Positions 9,478 to 18,661 of a stretch of 64,000 bases of DNA are shown here, piece by piece. The notes below the pieces were generated by a model, which saw only the letters and a program-made list of their open reading frames with translations, was not told the origin of the DNA and did no database searches. The translations under genes were made by a program, and so were the position numbers. The first letter of the stretch is position 1, and each line of letters opens with the position of its first letter. The stretch covers positions 1-64,000 of the forward strand of contig NZ_WVEM01000013.1 of the NCBI RefSeq assembly GCF_009847015.1. The letters are read 5' to 3'. The stretch is from Sunxiuqinia indica. Its GTDB lineage: Bacteria; Bacteroidota; Bacteroidia; Bacteroidales; Prolixibacteraceae.

Positions 9478-10329
9478 TTATATTGTATCCTTCCCGGTAT
9501 AGTATTGCAAATCTTTTTTACACCCTAATGCTTCAATCACTTCGTTCATGAAAGCTTTATCATATTTCCACCAGGCGTGGATCGCCATAGGATAGGTATT
9601 ATTACACAGTTCATACAAATAACGAGGATTGGTATCAAAAGCAAAATATTTCGACTTCTCAGGTTCACAGACCTTATACCAAGAAAATTTTTGAGGTACA
9701 ATTATGGACCAATAAACATCTTCATTGATAACTGGTCTAAGCGATTTCAGGCGGTAATTAAAGATGACCCCATCACGAAGCACTCTAAACAATTTCCAGG
9801 GCAATGTTCTCTCCATATTCCATAGCGCAAAGATATTCGAATAAGTCATTTTCAAATCCGATAAAACTTTATAGCAAGATGCAGGTTTACGAAGAGAAAA
9901 ACCACCATTATTTCCATGATCTCTCATCGTTGTTGAAGCTTTCTCATATCCTTCAAATAAAGGGGCTCCAACATTATCATACCCCTGATTACACCAATAA
10001 TCCAAGTCATCTTTTACCATAAAGACATCTAGTTGACTTATTGCCATATAATCATACTCCAAAAAATGCTTATAAAAGCTCTTGCTCATAAATAAGCGGC
10101 TATAATACCGAACACCTCTCTGAAATACCCGGTCAAAAAACAAACGGGAAATATTGTCATGATTCTCGCAAAGACTATCAATATATTCCTCAAGAAATGG
10201 GGGACCAATGAGAACAATTTTTCGATCAGAAAAAATTTTTAATATCCTTTGAAATGAAAAGTTTTCTAATTTGGTCATAACATGATGAACCGGCACAACA
10301 ACACAGATTTTTAGTCCACTAGGTTTCAT
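9478..10329 (-). CDS. DUF5672-type putative glycosyltransferase
   Basis: The 283-residue protein fits the DUF5672 family of GT-A-like transferases found in surface polysaccharide loci. Visible signatures are SQLDVFMVKDDLDYW (about 99-112, with the likely metal-binding Asp101), YDNVGAPLF, the glycine-rich NNGGFSLRK (140-148) and a late EDVYWS and HAWWKYD. Its start overlaps the stop of the upstream gene by four bases (ATGA at 10326-10329), so the pair is coupled. Family assignment rests on recalled motifs, and the substrate is unknown. Confidence 0.75.
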   Translation of the reverse strand: MKPSGLKICVVVPVHHVMTKLENFSFQRILKIFSDRKIVLIGPPFLEEYIDSLCENHDNISRLFFDRVFQRGVRYYSRLFMSKSFYKHFLEYDYMAISQLDVFMVKDDLDYWCNQGYDNVGAPLFEGYEKASTTMRDHGNNGGFSLRKPASCYKVLSDLKMTYSNIFALWNMERTLPWKLFRVLRDGVIFNYRLKSLRPVINEDVYWSIIVPQKFSWYKVCEPEKSKYFAFDTNPRYLYELCNNTYPMAIHAWWKYDKAFMNEVIEALGCKKDLQYYTGKDTI

Positions 10330-11255
10330 TTAACTTTATTGATAATTTTCCGAATTCTGTTTCTTATAAATGTCAATAGCCGATCGATGAAATCATGTGT
10401 AAAATGGTACAATTCATAATTTCGGTTTGGCAAGATGTATGTTGGCTCATTTTCTATTGAAAACACTTCCGAAGCCCTCAAATTTAGAGCCTTTGTCGCT
10501 CCAGCGAAATGTGTTCCATCACATCCAATGTTCTTAATCAAATTTTTAGCGGGAATAATCGTTAAACCCCTATTTAAGTGCATACAAAATGCAAATTGGA
10601 AATCCCAAACATGAGTCGCTAAATTCTTTTCTCTATAGAGTCTCGAATAGAAAAAATTCCAAAAATACCCTTCAACTCGAGATAGGTAGACATTTTTATA
10701 TCCTCCCGACCGATAAAAATCTGGCCAATGATTTTCGAGATGTATATCGAAGTGCTTCCAACATCGTTTCCATGTAGCCCACCCCCATGTAAGAGCATAA
10801 TTACTAAAGAGATAATCAACCGTGTTGAACTGATTACTTTTGGTATAGTGAGAACGTCCACTAACAATCCATACTTGCTCATTCTTTTCGTATTGAATAA
10901 GCATCTTTTCGCAATAATTAAAAAAGGGTAATGAAGGAACACAATCATCTTCAAGAATAATTCCCATTTCCACATGTTCGAAAAACCATGTTATTGCTTC
11001 AGAAGGCCCTCGTCCACATCCTACGTTTTCGGTTCTGAAGAATGTTTTTAGATCACAGTCCCAATCAATTTCATCTACAATACTTCTCGCACTCTCGCAA
11101 AGCTCCTTTTCATCCGGCTTATCAATCCTTGGGCCGTCGGCTGCAATAAAAAGAAATTTTGGTTTTATCGCCTTGATTTTCTCAAATACACGTCTTGTTG
11201 TATCTGGTCTATTAAATAGAATTAATAAAACAGGTATGTTATATGGGGCATTCAT
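10326..11255 (-). CDS. GT-A fold glycosyltransferase, HlpA-like family
   Basis: The 309-residue protein opens with PVLLILFNRPDTTRRVFEKI, typical of a GT2-like family often labelled hemolytic protein HlpA-like although its members sit in glycan loci. EDD at 102-104 (IILEDDCVPS) should hold the metal and nucleotide, and LTWGWATWKRCW follows near 160. The same EDD and WGWATW pair occurs in the gene at 8345. It leads a coupled pair with the DUF5672 gene. The 166 bases upstream are AT-rich and show no clear promoter. Confidence 0.78.
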   Translation of the reverse strand: MNAPYNIPVLLILFNRPDTTRRVFEKIKAIKPKFLFIAADGPRIDKPDEKELCESARSIVDEIDWDCDLKTFFRTENVGCGRGPSEAITWFFEHVEMGIILEDDCVPSLPFFNYCEKMLIQYEKNEQVWIVSGRSHYTKSNQFNTVDYLFSNYALTWGWATWKRCWKHFDIHLENHWPDFYRSGGYKNVYLSRVEGYFWNFFYSRLYREKNLATHVWDFQFAFCMHLNRGLTIIPAKNLIKNIGCDGTHFAGATKALNLRASEVFSIENEPTYILPNRNYELYHFTHDFIDRLLTFIRNRIRKIINKVK

Positions 11256-11421
11256 CTTACACTCGGTTCTTCATCTCAGCTTAAAAAATCACCTTTCTTA
11301 TAATAAAAAGCTCATTGCTATTTGCAAAACGTTTTAAGTTAACTCGAACAATTTGACAATATTACGAATAATTATGGCTCGTGCTAGATTTACAACATAA
11401 TTTAGAATGAAACCAAAATAT

Positions 11422-12627
11422 TTAGTAAAAATTATTGATGACATCCTTAATTTTAATGTCCCAGGTTTGCTTTCGAGAGAACTCAAAAGCTGCTTTACTC
11501 ATCGATTGATAACGACTCGAATCACTTGCAAGGCTAACAATTGCATCTGCTAATTGCCGGACTACAGTTTCCGGTTCTCCTAGTGGAATTCTTATTCCTG
11601 TTTCATCAGTAACAATCTGTCCCTGCCCATGTAAATCAAGAGTTACAATGGGTAAGTTAAAAGCCATCGCCTCCATTAATTGTGCAGGACAAGAGTCTCT
11701 TAGTGAAGTAAATAGGAAAAGGTCATGTGATTCATAGTAGCTTCGAACTTCAGACAAAGGAACCATGCCGGTAAAACTCACATTATCGCCCAACCCCAAC
11801 TCACTGGCTTTCAGCTTAACATCCTCTTTCATCTCGCCATCTCCTACAACTGTTAATGTTATGCCTTTATAAGGCTTTAGTATGCTCATCACTTCCAGAA
11901 CAAGTAATAAACCTTTTCTAGGCATAAACCGTCCTACCCAAAGTAACTTTAAATGATCTATTGACGGCGATCTTTTTATAAATTTGCTGGGAAAAAAGCT
12001 ATTAGCTAATGCAGCATCAAGTGTAAAATAAACTTTTTTAGCTCCTCCCTTTCTTACGAATTGTTCAGTGTCTTTATTTGACACTAAAACAGCAGATGCA
12101 TTCTTTAACATGTTACGACATGCCGGGTTATATTTAAATAAGAATTGACTAACTTTTTCACGCTTTTCTTCCGTTTCCCAATGAGAAAGAAAATAGTCTT
12201 TGAATGTTTCCGGAGCTTTCTGCCCTCCTCCTGAGGGACCAAAAATAAACGGAACTTTTAATTTGTATAAAAATGACCCCTGCTGGATACTTCCCCAGGA
12301 AACATGGTGTACTCTATGAAAATGAAGCTTCTTATTTAATTTCTTACCTATAAGATAAGCCTTCCATTGCCAAAGCAGATAATACAAATACATCGTTGGC
12401 TTCGAAAAAGAATACAACCGTTCCATTCCGAACGGAAAAGAAATGTAATGGAAGGATAAATTGTCAACCATGGGATGTCTTTCAATATCCTCTTTACTTT
12501 CTTTACGAGTTAACACATGCACATTAAAACCTTGTTGAACAATTCCTACAGACCAGTTCCACCCATTTGCAGATTCAGAACCTTTATAGGGGTTACACGA
12601 GAACGCTGAGAGCAATACATTTTTCAT
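11422..12627 (-). CDS. GT4-family glycosyltransferase
   Basis: The 401-residue protein has a GT-B fold with an acceptor-domain start LLSAFSCNPYKGSESANGW, where GSE recurs in EPS mannosyl- or glucosyltransferases. The GT1-type nucleotide-sugar domain is marked by VGRFMPRKGLLLVLE, LTVVGDGEM and FTGMVPLSEVRSYY. The acceptor E is moved: the usual E-x7-E reads DSCPAQLMEAMAFNLP, so the first Glu is replaced by Asp or Ser, as in some active subfamilies. The gene follows the alpha/beta hydrolase after a 44-base gap. Confidence 0.86.
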   Translation of the reverse strand: MKNVLLSAFSCNPYKGSESANGWNWSVGIVQQGFNVHVLTRKESKEDIERHPMVDNLSFHYISFPFGMERLYSFSKPTMYLYYLLWQWKAYLIGKKLNKKLHFHRVHHVSWGSIQQGSFLYKLKVPFIFGPSGGGQKAPETFKDYFLSHWETEEKREKVSQFLFKYNPACRNMLKNASAVLVSNKDTEQFVRKGGAKKVYFTLDAALANSFFPSKFIKRSPSIDHLKLLWVGRFMPRKGLLLVLEVMSILKPYKGITLTVVGDGEMKEDVKLKASELGLGDNVSFTGMVPLSEVRSYYESHDLFLFTSLRDSCPAQLMEAMAFNLPIVTLDLHGQGQIVTDETGIRIPLGEPETVVRQLADAIVSLASDSSRYQSMSKAAFEFSRKQTWDIKIKDVINNFY

Positions 12628-12671
12628 AAAAACTAAAATTAAATCTAAGGGGATGTATCTGAACCAGACTG

Positions 12672-13550
12672 TTAGCGATTTCGTTTTTCATCGTACAATT
12701 TCTTCTTTATCCTCTTTATAACAGCCGAGGTAATAATTAACACGGAATTGAAAAACCCGTCGACTTTTACTGAAAGAGCAAAGGGAGAAGTTACTGTCTT
12801 TGATAATTCCCTTAATTCTGATGCAGATAAAGAAAGGATATATTTTAGGTTATGCCTAAGAAAAGGGAATCCGTGATTACTTGTACTAAACTGAATTCGA
12901 TTAACAAGCTCCTTATTCCTCAAGTTTTCATATTGAGCAATATCAATTGAAGATTTACAAGATTGAAAATAGAAATATTCTGTTTTTTTGTTTAAATAGT
13001 TGTCCACCCGATAAAAACTGGATCGAGATTGATCTTTATACTTAAATAGCAACGGATCAACTAAGCTTGTGCTTTTTGAAATAATATACGCTAAATCAAA
13101 CTGTGGATTAAAGGCATACACCCGCTCTACTTGCAACAAACTTCCATAAATTAAGGCTGCGTACCCCCCTGCAGAACTTCCTATCGCATAAACGCGATAT
13201 CCCTCAGTCTCATTCGCGATTAGCTCTCTCAATTTTTCGGGAGAATTTATCGTGGCATTTATTCCTTCAATATACCATTGCTTTTGAAGATCCCTGAAAA
13301 AGATGTGCTTATAAACATTTGGAATCATAGATCTTTGCCACTCAAACTTATCACGACCTACGATAGAAAAATTAAATGCTTTTTCTGTATTTGGGTAGTA
13401 CAATTCGTTACTGCTAAAATATATCGCACACAATTTCTTGTCAACACCTATCGATTCATCGTACAATATCTTGTAATTCTGATCATTCTGATAATATTGT
13501 TTGACCAAAGGAGAATCTATTTGAAAAATCAGTTCTTTTTTAGCTTCCAT
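12672..13550 (-). CDS. alpha/beta-hydrolase-like protein inside the polysaccharide operon
   Basis: The 292-residue protein has a nucleophile elbow G-S-S-A-G at 124-128 (Ser126) after the strand YRVYAI, and a late SNHGFPF with His226 that could complete a Ser-Asp-His triad; Asp203 is a possible acid. There is no signal peptide, so it should act in the cytoplasm or at the inner membrane face. Its start overlaps the end of the upstream GT2 gene by 22 bases, so it is an integral part of the operon. It may deacylate or acylate the repeat unit or edit lipid-linked intermediates, but this is inference and no named family was recognised. Confidence 0.6.
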   Translation of the reverse strand: MEAKKELIFQIDSPLVKQYYQNDQNYKILYDESIGVDKKLCAIYFSSNELYYPNTEKAFNFSIVGRDKFEWQRSMIPNVYKHIFFRDLQKQWYIEGINATINSPEKLRELIANETEGYRVYAIGSSAGGYAALIYGSLLQVERVYAFNPQFDLAYIISKSTSLVDPLLFKYKDQSRSSFYRVDNYLNKKTEYFYFQSCKSSIDIAQYENLRNKELVNRIQFSTSNHGFPFLRHNLKYILSLSASELRELSKTVTSPFALSVKVDGFFNSVLIITSAVIKRIKKKLYDEKRNR

Positions 13551-14371
13551 AATCGTGGAAATAAAAGTCGTAAATGAATGGTTAAAAAATGTTTGATTGC
13601 TAAACCCAGGCTGTAATTTTTTCTTTCGTAATAGAAAAAATAATAAGGATGGCTGTTTCCCAAAGGAGAATAAAGTGCTTTAATTCTTTTCTTTAGCGGG
13701 ACTTCCGACAAACACCAAATTGGCAAACTATCGTGTTCATCACAAACTCCCAAAAATCCTGGAGTAATATAGTTTTTAAAACCGCTTTTTATGGCTCTGT
13801 TTGCATAATCGAAATCTCCAATAGCATGTGGGAATTTAGGATCAAGATTTCCAACTTTCTTATAAACAGAATCGGGAACTAACAATAAGTTACCGTTAAA
13901 CTTCGTGCATTGTTGAATTACATCACTCGGTTCAAGTAAATTATGGTTTTCATCTATGCCTCCGTAAGTAAGTGTTTTGTTATTGCTAGAGCACATTGAT
14001 CCACAAATGATAGAATCTGGTTTTTCTTTTGAGCTCTGAAGGATCACCTCCAAGGCTTGCTCATATAAGATAACATCATCATTAAGCCACATGTAATAAT
14101 CAAAATCTGCTTGGTTTGCAGCAGTCTCCCATGCCAGATGCATTCCCCTGTTCCAAAAAAGATTGCCTGTTCCTTGAATAATATTGATCGATGGGAAAGT
14201 GTCTCTCACAGCTTCTGATGTTCCATCAGTAGAACCATCATCCACCAAAAAAACTTCCAGCTTAATCCTAGCTGGCAACGAAGCCCTAAACAAGGATTTT
14301 AAACAGGCTATCGTTTTCTCTCTTCGATTAAAACAAGTAAGGAGTACTGCAATATTTTCTTTATGATCCAT
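13529..14371 (-). CDS. GT2-family glycosyltransferase, rhamnosyltransferase-like
   Basis: The 280-residue protein is an inverting GT-A transferase. The nucleotide-binding VDDGSTDG is at 43-50, followed by the GTGNLFWNRGMHLAW stretch that is common in WbbL-type rhamnosyltransferases, and the metal-binding NDD at 97-99 (MWLNDDV). A GDFDYANRAIKSGF segment near 190 supplies the acceptor-site Asp. WbbL-like members use dTDP-rhamnose, but no rmlA, rmlB or rmlD is in the window, so the donor remains open. The stop overlaps the next gene by 22 bases. Confidence 0.87.
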   Translation of the reverse strand: MDHKENIAVLLTCFNRREKTIACLKSLFRASLPARIKLEVFLVDDGSTDGTSEAVRDTFPSINIIQGTGNLFWNRGMHLAWETAANQADFDYYMWLNDDVILYEQALEVILQSSKEKPDSIICGSMCSSNNKTLTYGGIDENHNLLEPSDVIQQCTKFNGNLLLVPDSVYKKVGNLDPKFPHAIGDFDYANRAIKSGFKNYITPGFLGVCDEHDSLPIWCLSEVPLKKRIKALYSPLGNSHPYYFFYYERKNYSLGLAIKHFLTIHLRLLFPRLWKLKKN

Positions 14372-14384
14372 ACATTCTTTTATT

Positions 14385-15674
14385 TTACGCGGATTTGGAA
14401 AGAATGTATTTTCGATAAACCAAATAATACTTTTTACTGAAAATCCCCCAAACCCACAGTTTCACTTCTGAATCGCTCATTTTTCGAAATGAAGATGAGA
14501 AGCAGACTCCAATCATCATCCAAATCACCAGGTTGTTCATATTAAACCCATTATAATCTTCCACCCAAGCATAGAACCACCGAAAAGCAATAAAAACTCC
14601 TACCATTTTGACATAAATATTATTGGAGCGATTAATTGCCAAAAAAGAGGACTGGTAAAAAACCAGAAAAAAAAGTACTACACCAACTACCCCTGTCCAT
14701 GTAAAAACATTCAATACTGCCACTTCATTGGCCAAACGCTCCTTTCTTCCGGTAGTTTCTTCAAGAGACTCAAAGAGTTTAGTGTCATTTCCTCTCGCAG
14801 GCGATCTCCCAATTAACCAATAATCATTTTTTAATGCCGATACAATAACCTCTTCATACAGACCGGTTCGCGTATCTGCTGTTAAGTCTTCTTCTTCAAC
14901 CTCTCCTTGCCGGTTAACACTTGTTTCAACATAATCTCCTTCAATATATTGATCCATCTTAAAAATCTCAAAAGTGCCAGTTACAGCTAAAAATAAGAAT
15001 ACAAAAGGAGCGATCAAAAAAGCAGCTCTTACAAACCTCATAATCTTTATCGACATAGGAAATTTTCTTATTGTATAGAAAGCTAGCAACAAGACAATCG
15101 GCATACTATACTTGATAGCATGACTTCTCGCTCCCAAATCAATAAAAATAGCAATAAGAGTAACGATCAAAACAAGTGCTTTACCCTTTAAAGGCAAAGC
15201 AGGGAAAAATATCATCAAAAAGCTTATTGGAAATAAATACCATCCCCAAGCTCCTGTGGGTAAAAACGGAATGAAAAATACCAAGAGCAGTAAGACATAT
15301 TTCAAATAAAATGATAGAATATCTTGAACTTTCTCTTTATCAAGTGCAAGATATGCAATAACGGGTATCAATAACGCCATTCCTACATCAGCAAGCCCCT
15401 TATAATCCCAATATATTTCTGCAACAAATACACCCCGGATAATACTAAATACATTCCAAAGCAAGTACCATTTCAATGATCTGATTAAAGAAGAATCCTC
15501 CAATTGTCTTCGACTGTAGCGCACATCTAAGAAAAACACTAGCAATACCAATGCCTGAACCCCCCACCATATTAAAGTGTTTCCTAGCGGAATAGTAGAA
15601 TACAATTTTATTGATGTTACAGCAATTGGTAGCATCGTTAGAGGAATCCACCTTGAAAATCTACTTTGATCCAT
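14385..15674 (-). CDS. O-antigen polymerase/ligase-like membrane protein (Wzy)
   Basis: The 429-residue protein is strongly hydrophobic with about ten to twelve predicted membrane segments and a large polar loop around residues 245-310 (VNRQGEVEEEDLTADTR and the following LIGRSPARGNDTKLFE). This loop pattern and its place in a Wzx/Wzy-type operon support a Wzy repeat-unit polymerase acting on the periplasmic face. Wzy proteins share little sequence, so the call rests on topology and context; an O-antigen ligase is the main alternative. It starts four bases after the acetyltransferase stop. Confidence 0.75.
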   Translation of the reverse strand: MDQSRFSRWIPLTMLPIAVTSIKLYSTIPLGNTLIWWGVQALVLLVFFLDVRYSRRQLEDSSLIRSLKWYLLWNVFSIIRGVFVAEIYWDYKGLADVGMALLIPVIAYLALDKEKVQDILSFYLKYVLLLLVFFIPFLPTGAWGWYLFPISFLMIFFPALPLKGKALVLIVTLIAIFIDLGARSHAIKYSMPIVLLLAFYTIRKFPMSIKIMRFVRAAFLIAPFVFLFLAVTGTFEIFKMDQYIEGDYVETSVNRQGEVEEEDLTADTRTGLYEEVIVSALKNDYWLIGRSPARGNDTKLFESLEETTGRKERLANEVAVLNVFTWTGVVGVVLFFLVFYQSSFLAINRSNNIYVKMVGVFIAFRWFYAWVEDYNGFNMNNLVIWMMIGVCFSSSFRKMSDSEVKLWVWGIFSKKYYLVYRKYILSKSA

Positions 15675-15677
15675 CCG

Positions 15678-16295
15678 TTATAGCTTTTTTATACAAATCG
15701 CAGGATTACCAGCCCAAATTTCGTTGGCAGGAACACTTTTTGAAACAACTGAACAGGCACCAATAATTGAATTTTCCCCTATTTCTACTCCTTTTAATAT
15801 TGTTGAATGAGCTCCTATAAATGCATTATTTCCAACTTTCACAGGCATGTTCTTTTTTAGTTTTGTATCGGTCTCGGGTTGTTTTCTTGACTCAGCATCC
15901 AACGAATGAAAGTCTGTATCATAAATACATACTCCTCCTCCTATCTTGACATAGTCGCCTATCTCAATACGTTGATGTGCAATGATTGCTGTTGAGCTCA
16001 TTCCTACACGTTTACCAATTATCAACTTCGCCCCTCGGTCAACAAAAAAGATGCAGCGCTGGGGGCGACCAATTGGATTTCCAACGTTACCATTATTCAT
16101 TTGAAAATCATCACCAATGATGCATGATCCACCCTGGGCAACGCTTACATAGGGAAATCCATTCGTCTTAAACTTTCCGAATTTAACATTATTCCCATAA
16201 AAAATTATCCAGGCAATCAACTTATCCAATCTATTTCTAATCAATAGGATAACTTTCCGAATAACCTTATATAATAAAGTAACTATTTTTTGCAT
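15678..16295 (-). CDS. left-handed beta-helix acyltransferase
   Basis: The 205-residue protein carries hexapeptide repeats ([LIV]-G-x4) from about 75 onward, for example IIGDDFQMNNG, IGDYVKIGGGVCIY, VGNNAFIGAHSTIL and IGENSIIGACSVV, ending in WAGNPA as in WcaF- and CysE-like O-acetyltransferases. The loop HSLDAE contains the usual catalytic His following D-T-D-F. It should add acetyl groups from acetyl-CoA to a sugar of the repeat unit. Its start overlaps the upstream GT4 stop by 13 bases. A hydrophobic N-terminal stretch (about 5-35) could bring it to the membrane. Confidence 0.88.
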   Translation of the reverse strand: MQKIVTLLYKVIRKVILLIRNRLDKLIAWIIFYGNNVKFGKFKTNGFPYVSVAQGGSCIIGDDFQMNNGNVGNPIGRPQRCIFFVDRGAKLIIGKRVGMSSTAIIAHQRIEIGDYVKIGGGVCIYDTDFHSLDAESRKQPETDTKLKKNMPVKVGNNAFIGAHSTILKGVEIGENSIIGACSVVSKSVPANEIWAGNPAICIKKL

Positions 16296-17536
16296 ATTGC
16301 TCTATATATCTCATTAATACGCTCTGTGTTGGAATCTTGAGAGTGTCTATGCAATGCAACTTTTCGTTCATTTTTAGAAATGGAATTTGCAAATTCCTTA
16401 TCCCTAAAAACACGGCATACGGCACTGGCTAACATCTCTACCTCTTCAAATCGATAAATCAATCCGGTTTCTCCATCATCAATCATATCTGCTACTCCTC
16501 CAACATAGGCTGAAACACATGGCACTCCAAGTAATTGGGCTTCACCAACTGAGTTCGGGCTATTTTCAATAGAAGAAGGGCATACAAATACATTGGATTT
16601 CAGGTAACGATTACACATTTCTTGCTCTGAGAGTAATCCTGTAAAGATAAATTTATCTTCAACACGACTCAACTTCATTAAAGACTGGATATATTTCGCA
16701 AAGCCATTTAACCGCCATTTCTTTTGATTGGAAATAAAATCGTTCCCGGCAACATAAACCTTGACATCCGGATAATGTTCAAGAATATAAGGCAAGGCTT
16801 TAATCATTTGTTGAAGTCCCTTGATTGGATAATGAGCTTGACTTAAAAAGATACTATGACTTTCAATTTTCTCTTGATCCCACTCGTGTTTGTAAAATTC
16901 GTTTCTAAGCGTTTCATTACAAAAATGATATTTAGCACCAGGATTAATTGCCCATACATGATCTTTATCCCAAGAGGTTCTTCCAATTATATCATTTAAT
17001 TGGCGAATTAAGCTCTTTTCCAATTTTCCCCTCTGCTGCATCTGTACTCGTTGTTTGAACAAAGAATCATTCCGAATAAAATCTCTCGATGTTATATTTC
17101 TTTTTAACTCCCTCTCAGATATTCCTCCCAAGTAGTATCTTTCGTATACACTAACCAAACCTTGAATGGATAAAACGACATTTTCGTTGCCGCACGCATT
17201 AACATAAGCTAAACCATGTGGATATTCGCTTCCGTGAATATGGACAACATCTGGAGCTAGCTGGTCTTTTATTTGCTTCCAGTAAGGATGCAGATATGTT
17301 GCTTCTTCCATATTATTTCCTTTTTGAGGGATCAGGAAATAGGTTATCCCATCAATCTTGAGCGATTGCAACGACTCGCCTCTATATAAGGAAGCAACCC
17401 CTAACTCAATGTTTTGGTTGAAATCGAGTAAAGCTTCAGCTGCAGAATACATCCATCCGCCAACGACAGGAACCGGGAGGTCTAGTTTTTTTGAAACGGC
17501 AGGGAAAAGTGTGTTGGTTATCCAAAGGACTTTCAT
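16283..17536 (-). CDS. GT4-family glycosyltransferase
   Basis: The 417-residue protein is a GT-B retaining transferase. Its N-terminus KVLWITNTLFPAVSKK has the acceptor-domain strand, and HIHGSEYPHGL marks a conserved His. The C-terminal domain shows SQAHYPIKGLQQMIKAL, VYVAGND and SSIENSPNSVGEAQLLGVP, a GT4 phosphate-binding loop with E-x7-E preserved. It is followed without a gap by the acyltransferase, suggesting that the sugar it adds is the one acetylated, though this is only positional inference. Confidence 0.86.
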   Translation of the reverse strand: MKVLWITNTLFPAVSKKLDLPVPVVGGWMYSAAEALLDFNQNIELGVASLYRGESLQSLKIDGITYFLIPQKGNNMEEATYLHPYWKQIKDQLAPDVVHIHGSEYPHGLAYVNACGNENVVLSIQGLVSVYERYYLGGISERELKRNITSRDFIRNDSLFKQRVQMQQRGKLEKSLIRQLNDIIGRTSWDKDHVWAINPGAKYHFCNETLRNEFYKHEWDQEKIESHSIFLSQAHYPIKGLQQMIKALPYILEHYPDVKVYVAGNDFISNQKKWRLNGFAKYIQSLMKLSRVEDKFIFTGLLSEQEMCNRYLKSNVFVCPSSIENSPNSVGEAQLLGVPCVSAYVGGVADMIDDGETGLIYRFEEVEMLASAVCRVFRDKEFANSISKNERKVALHRHSQDSNTERINEIYRAICKK

Positions 17537-17580
17537 GTAGTTTAAAATTTCAAGGAATCAGAAAAATATCGAGAATAACT

Positions 17581-18624
17581 TCATGACATTATATCGCTTT
17601 TCAGTTTCGAAAAATACCTTTCTTCAAAAAAAGCCGGAAGCTCAAATTCTGGAGGTTTCTCAAGAATTTTCGCAGCCATATCATATCCTTCATTTAAGTT
17701 CTTCGCATAATAAACGTAGTCGGAAAACTCTTTGGGAAACCATTTAACTCCACTACTCAATTTGTGATCTGCAGAGGACAGAACAACGACTGGTGTATTC
17801 GCAATGAGAGAGAATATTGTGCCGTGATACCTATCGGTTACAACTAACTTGAATTGTGAAAAATAATTAAAAGTATCATGCAGAATTCTTGATCTGTTTT
17901 TTCTAATCTCCCAATATGATTGTTTTAGTTCTGTATCTGTTAACGTTATTTTTCCATGGGAACTCAATCTACTCATCAACTCCCTAACTTGTTCTGGTTT
18001 GTAATAAGCTTCAATATCATTTCTCATACAAAATAAAATTCCATCTCTTTTGTTTGAAAAAGAGAGTTTCCCTATTAAAGAGGTTACCATATCGGGGTAG
18101 AGCAACCTTTTGCAGTTTTTAAATTGAACATTTGCATTTTGGAAAGATATTTCATCTCTACAAATCAAAGTCACATTTGAATGCTTATTTAAAGAATCTG
18201 AGGTAATTCTCCGAATATTATTATCTGTCAAATTGATCGTCTGAGGTAAGATAATAAATTGGTGATTAGGAAATGATTCCGCAATTTTCCTATAGACCGG
18301 AAGTTCCCGATGTGGCTCAAAAAAGAAATACCCACTATGTCCAAATATAATATCTTCTTCTTTGATATTTTTTTTTATTTGCTTTAATATTCTTGGAGTT
18401 GAAGTCTTCCAATTAAACTCAATAAGTCTATGATCTGGATAATTTCGTTTAAGCCATTCTTTAATACAGTAGGTTTGTGCTTGATCTCCAAGATTTGGAT
18501 GAACAGGACATCCAAACAAAAAAATAGTCCACCTATCTGATTCACGTATTTGGGCTATGGTTCTTACTCGCAATAAAAAGAAACCTATTCTATCTCTAAC
18601 TTTATTTATTAATCTATTTATCAT
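17581..18624 (-). CDS. polysaccharide pyruvyltransferase-family protein
   Basis: The 347-residue protein fits the PF04230 family (CsaB/GumL-like), which transfers a ketal pyruvate from PEP to a sugar hydroxyl. Visible marks are the N-terminal LFGCPVHPNLGDQAQTYCIKE loop, the middle IFGHSGYFFF, and the C-terminal VVTDRYHGTIFSLI with the conserved D-R-Y-H-G, followed by NTPVVVLSS. The family also contains members of unknown chemistry. A second family member sits at 20664. There are 44 bases to the next gene downstream. Confidence 0.85.
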   Translation of the reverse strand: MINRLINKVRDRIGFFLLRVRTIAQIRESDRWTIFLFGCPVHPNLGDQAQTYCIKEWLKRNYPDHRLIEFNWKTSTPRILKQIKKNIKEEDIIFGHSGYFFFEPHRELPVYRKIAESFPNHQFIILPQTINLTDNNIRRITSDSLNKHSNVTLICRDEISFQNANVQFKNCKRLLYPDMVTSLIGKLSFSNKRDGILFCMRNDIEAYYKPEQVRELMSRLSSHGKITLTDTELKQSYWEIRKNRSRILHDTFNYFSQFKLVVTDRYHGTIFSLIANTPVVVLSSADHKLSSGVKWFPKEFSDYVYYAKNLNEGYDMAAKILEKPPEFELPAFFEERYFSKLKSDIMS

Positions 18625-18661
18625 CTTTTTGCCGTAAAAAAATCAATATTGAAAACATAAT

